64,000 bases of DNA from Coprinopsis marcescibilis (taxonomy: Eukaryota; Basidiomycota; Agaricomycetes; Agaricales; Psathyrellaceae), in NCBI GenBank assembly GCA_004369085.1, contig ML210230.1:52608-116607 (forward strand), read 5' to 3'. Positions within the stretch are counted from its first letter, which is position 1. Each line of letters starts with the position of its first letter. The notes under the pieces are model-generated. The model was not told the origin of the DNA. It ran no database searches and saw only the letters and a list, made by a program, of their open reading frames with translations. The position numbers were made by a program, and so were the translations under genes. Shown one piece after another: positions 55,790 through 64,000 of the stretch.

Positions 55790-58700
55790 TCAAAGGCTTG
55801 GAGACCCAGATGGATGCCCTCCCAAAGCATCCATGTTGGAGATAAAAGCTCCCCAATCGGTCCAGCTGGAGCAATGTAGCGTTACGTCAATGGAAAATCG
55901 GTAAGAAGAGCTACCGTAAGAACTCACTCGAGGTTGGAAGGTATCTCTGACCATATCAACGTGTCATTGGCCCCAGCCATATCAGCTCCTGGGGCATTAC
56001 CTGCTCGAGCCGCACTCTCGAGACCATTCCAGCTGCCTGACAGACCGTTGGTTCCCACAATCGGTGAGAATAGCTTCTCAAAGTCGTCCAGCACATGTGG
56101 GTGTGAGTGATGATAATTCCGTTGCAAAGATTGAAAGATGGGCCGACGGAGATCTTCAGTATGCACAGGAAGAGCTAGGCCGGCGTGGGACTGTGGCGGT
56201 GCGAACCTGAGGTCGTGTGAGGGATAATCGGAGGGACTACTGTGGTTAGAAGCTGTTCTTCGTAGTCCGTTGTGGTGGTTTCGGTATTCGTTGATGTGGC
56301 TTGACGATTGGTGATGTAACTGGGAAGTAGACGCTATTCTTGCAAGGGCAGGATACGTATAGCCTTGACTGATGTGGTCATCGACGCTTTTGGCCTTTCG
56401 TTTCGAGGTAGTCGGTATTTGGAGGTTGCCAGCTTCCGCCAATGACGTTAGAATATCTCTGTATATGCAACGAGATTAGGATATTGTTAAGTGACTTAAA
56501 TTAGACATGATAACTCACACGAAGCGACCTGCTGGATGCCATCTGGGAAGGTGACCGGTAAATTCCCTGTCACCACGAACCGAAATGAACACGTACCGGC
56601 GTTCGTAAGACTTCAAAGCATTGACACAGCGATGGACACCTTCCATCTCTTTGGCTTCGTCCAATTGTATGCCAGCCCGTTTAGCATAGAAGATGCCCAG
56701 CAAGATGATAAGGCCCGAGAGAAAGATTATCGCTTGGACGTGTGGAAGTGGTGCGCTCTTCCTGTGAACCTGAGCCTCCATTAGTCGACTGCAGGCTCGC
56801 GCTGCATTTGTGCATATAGATAGGGAAGAGAAGGCAAAGTTCTGGTCCTTGTGGACGATGAAAGGTCGATATAGCATAATCTGGACGTGATAGAACGTTG
56901 TGTATAGCGCGGCTGATTGATTAAAGAGCCTCTTGTCTTGGTGATATGGGTCCCATCGCACTGTAAATATATGCACTTAGCACTGAGAAGCTTGGGGAGA
57001 GAGTGTGAATATTACAAGCGCTGGGAAGGTTGTTGATCCAGTCGTTCAGTGAGTTGTCGATTATGGCTAGGTTTGACTTATCCCATTCATCGGTTGACAT
57101 ACCAGCTGGAGTATTGGGGGTCCTTGGATTATACTGTACACGCGTCAGTATAGCTACGAAGCCGAAAATAGAAAGCACTCACGAAGTATCCTTGTGCCGA
57201 GCCGAGAATGTCATACAACTCCAACAAGTGGTTAAATGAAGTTATGTAGCTGATTTTGCCAGGCGGCTGTTTAAATGCCATGCCGGGGTCATCACTTTCC
57301 CAGTACTCATCATCACATTCAATGAGGGGGTCGACGTCATGGCTAGGATATGTGATATTAATGACGAGTTCCGGGCATCGTGTAGTCACACGTACTCTTC
57401 GGGGTGGATGCTGCGTGGACGGCCAAGGGTTACCGAGCTTGTTGCATCCAGAAGGACTAGGTTCCACCAGATCCTTTTTTCCAACTCCGATCTTATTGTT
57501 GGCCCGTCTGACTCTCTCTTACGATTGAGGCCAATATCGTGAGCAGCCCTTATTGCGATGCCAACCAAGTACCAGCATTGCTCGGCAGCGGGGGAAGACC
57601 GAAGATAAATGCTCGCAACCTAAAAACAGTTAGCCATGATACCATTGAGTATTAACAACTAAGAGACTGACGCAGTAGAGATACAACTGATACAGCGTTG
57701 GCGTATGGGAGAAAGAGTTGTCCAGGAATAGTGTAATCTGTCGGAACCATTTGAGGCCTGCCGCAAGCTCGGAATCGGTGTCGCCTTTTGATGCGATCCT
57801 TGGATCACTGGAGTAGCGCGCAGCCACGGCACACATGGCAAGAACTGTGCCACCGAACCACCTATCCTTGTGGTGCAAGCCGGAGTGGAGTGTCATGAAA
57901 AATGTCGGTCGGTGCAGTAGTGGAAAGAATGCGTTGACGTTCGTAAAGTACAAGTCGAGGAGGTGCTCAAGCAGGTCAGGTTCCGGGAAGACAAACAGTT
58001 TTCGCTCCTGAACAGGCATCAGCTCTGTCTATAATAATAAAGAATTCCCGATTGTTAGCGGGAAAACAAAAATTGGCCAAAAGGCGCTGGTGTGCCCTTA
58101 CTGGTATTGGATTCCAGAATTCGGGTCGACGCCTGAAAGGATCGCTCTGGTTACTGTGCTTGGTAACCTTGCGAGGACCTAGGCCGGACGATGCTTCGTT
58201 GCTACACTTGAGAGCAGCTTGTAGGATGGTGTAGTTGCTCCCAGGACCAAAGAAACGTTCCTGGGTGGGATCTATGACTAAATTACTGTCAATATGGTCC
58301 ACTAGTTCGTTGACAAGTCCTTCCTCAATGTCGCTCGATGCTGATGAACGTCTTGAAGGACCCGCAATGGCCGACGGTGGTCGGATAATAGGCTCCTGTT
58401 CTGTAGAAGATGAACGCCTCGAAGCTTGGTTCTTGCTGAAATCCGCCAGCAGTGCCTGCCAATCTCCCCCAGCAAGTGCGCTTTCCAACGCGCGGGCGTA
58501 CTGAGCAAGGGTGACAACAGTCTCACGCATTAGCTCTGGATTGGTCGGGGCTTGGTAGGTGGGAGTTAGGATATTCTGCAACAGAGGGTCCAACTTCTCC
58601 TGAAGTTCTGGTAGACTGTCCGCCTTGATTCCTTCTGTCGCTGTCGATAGGTAAACTCTGAAGACGTTGAAGTCAGATATGGTCGATCGACGTTACGGTA

Positions 58701-59069
58701 ACTCATTCGGCTCACTAACCGAGAGCTGTGCTTGGCTTTCTATGACAGATGTCAGAATCGAGTAAACTGAACAGGAAAGGAGACTCACTCGGCTAAGAAA
58801 GATATGGGTACAGTCTAGAGTGAACAAAACACAGTTTGAACATTTCCCGCCCCTCATTTCCGCAGAATCGCCTGCAAATCATTTCAGCTCAAGAATAGGC
58901 TCGGAACTTTGTTTAGCACGTACAACGAACTATAAGAGTGTACAGCCCGTCAGCAGTTTCTGCGAGGTAATCGCGAGCGGCACCCACTTTTCTTTTGGCG
59001 ACATGTGTCGCAAGAGCCTTGTAGTCGACGGCGTTTGGGAAGTTCAGATCGCATATTTTCCGAGGCCAT
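55790..59069 (-). CDS. Zn2Cys6 transcription factor with fungal-specific TF domain (copy 2)
   Basis: Intron-rich gene. The first exon (59069-58988) gives a basic start and CDTCRQKK. A 6-nt exon (58929-58924) and the next exon complete the cluster: IRC, DSAEMRGGKCSNC, VLFTLDC. Downstream are LTPTYQAPTNPEL, FVFPEPDLLEHLLDLYF, LHRPTFFMTL, CWYLVGIAIRAAHDIG, LEKRIWWNLVLLD and GRPRSIHPEEY of the fungal TF domain, then RWDPYHQDKRLFNQSAALY and CTNAARACSRL. The C-terminal exon ends SNLDWTDWGAFISNMDAL plus a short tail (stop at 55790). I checked splice sites at both ends and read the pieces in between without finding a break. It is more diverged from copies 1 and 3 than they are from each other. Expected to act in the nucleus; target unknown. 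Confidence 0.85.
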
Positions 59070-59605
59070 CAGAGCTGAGTGAGACGGGAATACTAGCAGC
59101 TCTTTATGTGTATATAGACACAGTGATCTTAGATTCGAGGCCCGAACGAGATCGCGTCTCACGGTTCTTGATTTACTCCAGTCTCAAAACAGTTGGCCTT
59201 TGCTGTGCAGCAGCGCCGATCAATCTTGAAGCTTGGGGTTAATGTCTCACCGGATGAAACACTTGTCTTTTGGTTGCTGTTGTGGAGAATATGGCGGCAA
59301 CATAGGATTGAGGTGCCTAGTTGAATTAGTAAGCATCAATGCGCAGCAGCCGTGGCTTCACCGTGGAAGTCGGGCCACGCCGTGTCCAAGATGGAGAACG
59401 GCCCGATTCCAAACATGTTGCGAGCTGTGAGCAAGGAGCTGCCAGTGACAGCCGAGTTTCATCACAATCTACCAGTTGAATACAGCTTTACAGAGCGGTC
59501 ATAGAACGAATACATAGCTTATAATACACTGTACAGACCAAAAGCAAGCGGTGGGTGTCAATGAAGATGCCCCTCTAACCCTGTCGTCAATAGAAACCAT
59601 ACGAA
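59070..59605. other. Spacer between Zn2Cys6 copies 2 and 3
   Basis: About 540 bases: upstream region of copy 2 and downstream region of copy 3, which follow each other head-to-tail. No gene seen. Confidence 0.6.
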
Positions 59606-62600
59606 TCAAATCATACTCTGGGCAGTCGGGCAACCGTTTTGACTAATGGCCTCGACGCTCGCAATATATGTTCCCCAGTCTGACCAACTATCGAAAGGTA
59701 ACAATTGTTAGCGGTCTACTACGGGTTAAAAATATACATAAATACTCACTCAAAGGCACTTGGAACGCCAGTCCAAAGAGCCATATCGCCCAGACCCATG
59801 CCGATGTTTTCAGAACTAGCGCTCGCTGGGTCTAATTAGGTATGCATCAGATTATTGTCATGGAGAAGAAGTAGATGGCGCTTACTCGCAGCATTCGCAA
59901 AGGATTGATCGGAGTCAGCGGTAAATCCCCCAGCAAAGAACCCACCACCATCGTAGTTGTTGACAACATTATTCGTCGCCGGCGTTTGCGAGAACATTGC
60001 CTCAAAATCGTCAACAAAGTTATTGTTGATGTCTGCTTGCTGATAAGACCGGAAAATTGGCTTGCTGAGATCGGTGCTGTAGACCGGGAATTCAAAGGAC
60101 ATTTGTGATAGAGAACTTCCAGATACATCGGGGAGCCCGTCAGACACTTCTTCTGATAAAGCGGTCGAAGCTGTGCCATCTGACCCTTCCATGTCATTTC
60201 CAGACGACGGTGTAGGCGTTGGCCAAGGAAGGTTGCTGACGATCGAGAGGCAGCGCAAGACGTCACTACGCAAGGTCGTAAGGTGCCGTCATTAACGGGC
60301 TTCATTGCAAAAATATTAAAGAACATACTGAAAACGACCGGCTGGGTGCCATCTTCGCAGAAACAAGTTCGTCAATATTGAATCAGACTTCAAACACGTT
60401 TGATTAATACATACCTTCCCTCAAATGAAGCAAGAACTCTTGCGCAACGGTGTACACCTTCCATCTCCCGATCCTCGTCCAGTGGGATACCAGCTTGTTT
60501 GGCTCGCCAGATAGTCAGTAAGAGTACAAGTCCAGATAAGAATAGAGCTGCCTTTAGACGAATGCGTTGAGATGCACATACGCTGAACGAGAATGTAGTA
60601 CAGACCTGGATTTGGGGCAGAGGAAGGAAACCTCGCTGGGAATGTGCTTGCAGAATGCGACTACATGCTCTGGCGGCGTTGGTACATATCGCCAAGGATG
60701 AGAATGCCAGTGTCAGTCTGTTCCTAGAAGCAATGAACGGACGGTGGACCAGAATTTGGACCCAGTAAAACGTGCCGAATAGGAATGCCGACTGGTCAAA
60801 GAAGACCTTGTGTGTACGGTTAGGGTCCCATCTCACTGTAAATGCCCGCACATCGGAGGTAACTACTCAGCATTTTTCAGGGATCAGAGTAAGCGGCACT
60901 TACGGTGGTCAGGGACTGCATCGACCCAAGCATTTAACGCGGAGTCCAGTTCGGCAAGAGCCTTCTCCTCCCATCCCACTTCCACCAGTAACCCGTTGTG
61001 ATAAGGTTTAATACAATACTAGGGGCTAGTTAGCATTCGAATCAAGCAAGGCATTTGTGGAAGGAACCCACAAAGCATGCCTGAGCTGAGCTTAGTATGT
61101 TGAAGAGAGTGAGAATATTGTTGAAGGCAACGACCGTTGACGGTCTCCCAGGCGGTTGCTTGAATGCTAGGGATGGGTCTTCATTTTCCCAGAACTCGTC
61201 GTCACAAGCGATCGGTAAATCAACGTCGTAGCTGTGATTGAGGTGAGAAACTTGTCTCCAAGTTTCAACGAATCCGCTTACTCGGAAGGGTGAACAGATC
61301 GTGGCCTGCCAACGGCAATAGAAACAATGACATCTGCTAATGTAAACGCCCACCAAATGCGTTTCCGCAGTTCTGATTCTATTGTCGGATGCTCAGGGTT
61401 AGGATCTCTGCGGTGTATTCCAGCATCTTGGGCGGCCCTTATAGCCATACCGATCAGATACCAGCACTTCTCAGGTGTAGAAGTTCCGTGAAGATAAAGG
61501 ATGGCAAGCTTTAAAACAGTGAGAGACGATCATAAATTATAAAAGACGAAATGACCTACGAAATCAGTCTGAAGCTCGTGAAGGGATGGTGCGGAGAAAA
61601 AGTTCTCGCGAAACAGCTTTAGCTGTTTAAACCATTGGTATCCAGAACTCAGTTCTGTATTCGTTCCTTCGGAAATGACCCGGGGGTCGTTGGAGTATCG
61701 CGAACCATTGGCGCAGACGCCAAGAACTGCGGCTCCAAAGTCTCGCTCCTTGAGATGAAGTCCCGATTTGATGGATCTTTCGAAGGTCGGTTGATGTAAA
61801 ATGGGGAGGAAAGTGTTGATCCTGTCGAAGTAGAGACTGACCAAATGATCGAGGAGGTTAGGCTCCGGAAATGTGTATGGTTTGTCCTGTACAGAAGCTG
61901 GAGAAGGGATCTCCCACTGTGATGATTTAATTTGATGGTCTAACTTAAGAATCAAGATGGGGTACAACTATACTCACCTGTTGAATTACCCAGAACTCGT
62001 GGCGTCTGTATCTCGCTACACCGAGCTCCGCTGTCGGAGAGAATGAGAGGTATTCACGACCGAACTCTAAGGCAGTCTTGACGAGGTCAGCACTGCTAGA
62101 GGAACCAAAAAAGCGACTGTATGGAGCGTTCACAGTGAGTCCCTTGAGATGATCGGCCAACCAGTGAAGGTCGTTCTTCTGAGACTTTCCGTAAACTTCG
62201 TGGAGATCAGTGGCGACAGGGATCGCCTTTGATTCGACGCTTTTAGGACCTGACTCCTCGCTCGCCTCCGGCATGGTCGAAGCGGTCAAGGTCACTGGGA
62301 CTCTGTTTTCCAATGCGCGGGCATACGATGCAAGAGAGATAAGTGTGCTTCTGATGATAGCAGGGTTACTGGGAGCTTGATATGTGGGTGATAGGATGGC
62401 TTCGATCAACGGATGCATCTTCTCATGATACTCTGTGATGTTTTCGTGCACATTACCGCGGGGTTTCTTGGGTGGTCTGAGCGATCGGGCGCCATTTAAC
62501 TGTGCACAAGATATATAGTGGCGTGGAAACATACCGAATCGGATACACCGTTTTCTAGATGGGATTGTCAGGTATGAACATCAGCTGCCAGAGAACAGCT

Positions 62601-62890
62601 TCCTACCTGACTAGCATGAAAATGAGTACAATCTGCATCAAAAGCTTTGCAGTTGGAGCAACGATTGCCAGGCATTTTAGCAGAATCGCCTGTATTCAGT
62701 GGTCGGTATGTGTCCTGATGATATCAAAAGACCTGAAGTTGCCGCTTACATCTGACTGCAGAAATGATTAGTTATGATGTCTATTGATGCCTTTGGAGCG
62801 CCTACTCTTCTTCTGCCTGCATATATCGCATGCACCTTGCAACCTCCGGCGTTTGAACCCGCCTTTGGTTCCTTCAGGTTCCCATGACAT
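59606..62890 (-). CDS. Zn2Cys6 transcription factor with fungal-specific TF domain (copy 3)
   Basis: First exon 62890-62806 (85 nt, the same length as in copy 1), then a 6-nt exon at 62755-62750. Together with the third exon they give CDICRQKKIRC, DSAKMPGNRCSNC and KAFDADC. The next long piece holds HENITEYHEKMHPLIEAIL and LSPTYQAPSNPAI. The TF domain includes YTFPEPNLLDHLVSLYFDRI, LHQPTFERSI, CWYLIGMAIRAAQDAG, LRKRIWWAFTLAD and GRPRSVHPSE, then RWDPNRTHKVFFDQSA. The tail has VLRCLSIVSNLPWPT and YSTDLSKPIF as in copy 1, and the last exons read NIGMGLGDMALWTGVPS and DWSDWGTYIASVEAI (stop at 59606). I saw no break in the regions translated. It is closest to copy 1 despite lying 17 kb away on the other strand, so duplication included an inversion. 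Confidence 0.87.
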
Positions 62891-64000
62891 TCCTGGTCTA
62901 GATCGTGTTCAGTCGGAACACAGCAGGCGCAACTCGAAGGTGATTAAAATTGTATGTAGCTTCTTGATAGAGCGCTGGGTCTGGATGCGCTGGTCTCGTG
63001 CTAAGTAGGGTGGTCGTTCGAGATGAAGTCCAATTAGCCTCGATCAATTGGCTGTGGTCGCCACTTGTTTCGGAGGTTATAGTTGACGCACACATATGCA
63101 AGTAAAATCCCCGGTCCCCAGGGTATTGACAATTGCCGGCCATGATCGGAATGAACCTCTCGGCAACCTCCGACTCTTGCAAATATAAGTAAGTGCCAAA
63201 AGATAACGCTGCGAATTGCAGCGGCTAGGGCAATTAACCCTAACTCCTCAAAGTATCAAGGGTTGGTGACACAGTGGTTTGGAAATGACTCGAAGTCAAT
63301 AGCCGTATATACGACAAGCCAAGAGTTTGGTGTCTCAGGCTTGAGCTTGAATTGCGTCGGCAACTTGGCCTTTTCTATTCATCGAATGGCTAAAGTTGAG
63401 ATTCCCAGACAATCATGGTGATAATTTGCCATACATATCGAAGGGCTCAGAATCTTAGCTCTCGACAGTGTTAACATGTCTGCAACGTCCTCATGGTGGG
63501 TGGAAGAGGCGGGGCGGCCTGAGGGCGTCCAATCTTTGTATTCCAGACCTTTAAAAAGGGTCCAAACACGATGAGCAGCGGAAGATTAAAGGAAAGGCAG
63601 GTAAGTAGCACGACCGAAGGTGTATCTTTATAGGTACAAGTGATACAAATTAAATAAAACTTTCTCTTTTTGATGGCCCAAGAGGAGAGAGCCGGCGAGA
63701 ATTCAGTAGAGACTGCTTAACAGACCTTCACTCTCCAGAGACGAGTCTGTTCCCGCTGTTTTGCTGATGGTAGATGGCCGGGTGTGTTTGTTGACAGAAC
63801 AATAGGCATATTTTGATGCCCCTGGTTTCTCCTCTTCTGGATACTTTTATGATGTGCATCCCAAGTACGGCTCTGAGTCCACAACGCGTCAAACTCATGT
63901 TCCCGAAAATAGCACACATAGGCACATTTCGAAGAAGTGCGTGTTTTCTATGTTAACAACTCCGACTATCATGAAGATGCATCGATATGGGAAAGGGTTA
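62891..64000. other. Right edge, no supported gene
   Basis: Upstream region of Zn2Cys6 copy 3 and beyond. Only short overlapping frames (longest about 94 codons, 62898-63182 minus) without domains. Confidence 0.5.

Noticed and set aside
63230..63246. Telomere-like taaccctaa near the right end, also around 52145
   Set aside because: Single, non-tandem occurrences; no array, so not a telomere or interstitial telomeric tract.
1..64000. CRISPR arrays, bacterial promoters, ribosome-binding sites, insertion sequences
   Set aside because: No regularly spaced direct repeats and no prokaryotic gene organisation; the window is eukaryotic with spliceosomal introns. No transposase or reverse transcriptase frame was recognised.

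Overview
The window looks like a nuclear contig of an agaricomycete (mushroom-forming basidiomycete). The evidence is dense short introns (about 48-60 nt) with GT/AG ends, exons as short as 6-10 nt, and typical families: DUF6534 membrane proteins, a PLAC8 protein, TPR-CHAT and NACHT-TPR proteins, Zn2Cys6 regulators, and a CaaX-ended lipopeptide mating pheromone precursor. All gene models were made by hand from reading frames, splice signals and agreement between paralogues in the window; no search was run.

Left third (1-19 kb). A 5'-cut SH3 protein gene (2-3030) is followed by a mostly degraded, duplicated region: a TPR remnant (about 4204-5290), a DUF6534 triplet (5462-7134 minus, a broken copy at 7468-8290 minus, and an intact 19-exon copy at 9015-11010 plus), and a decayed TPR-CHAT pseudogene (11497-13284). 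After an unrecognised stretch come a clean PLAC8 gene (15169-15886) and a gene encoding only the C-terminal part of a NACHT-type STAND protein plus TPRs (16581-18834).

Middle (20-38 kb). A 17-exon Hsp70/HSPA12-like ATPase gene (20095-26358) reads without a stop into an extension of about 1,200 residues with a long coiled coil and repeated acidic-W/poly-lysine motifs. It converges on a 1,188-residue coiled-coil/proline-rich protein gene (27184-30941, minus). A tandem pair of small two-span membrane protein genes follows (32838-33514 intact; 34483-35081 apparently frameshifted), then a single-exon TPR protein (35943-38384).

Right part (39-64 kb). A Zn2Cys6 regulator (38942-42160) lies tail-to-tail, 100 bp apart, with a BBE-type FAD-linked oxidoreductase (42261-44046, minus). 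The oxidase is divergent from an intact TPR-CHAT gene (44950-49093). Next are a 41-residue pheromone precursor (49359-49484, minus) and the divergent housekeeping pair HAP5/NF-YC (51228-52042, minus) and TSR2 (52244-52807). Two more paralogues of the Zn2Cys6 regulator follow in tandem (55790-59069 and 59606-62890, both minus).

The housekeeping genes look intact. The accessory genes (TPR, CHAT, NACHT, DUF6534, two-span protein, regulators) occur as intact and decayed duplicates, which suggests fast birth-and-death evolution. TPR, CHAT and NACHT-derived modules are parts of self/non-self recognition and cell-death machinery in other systems, so this block is the best candidate for an undescribed allorecognition or defence locus. 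That is an inference from domain content only.
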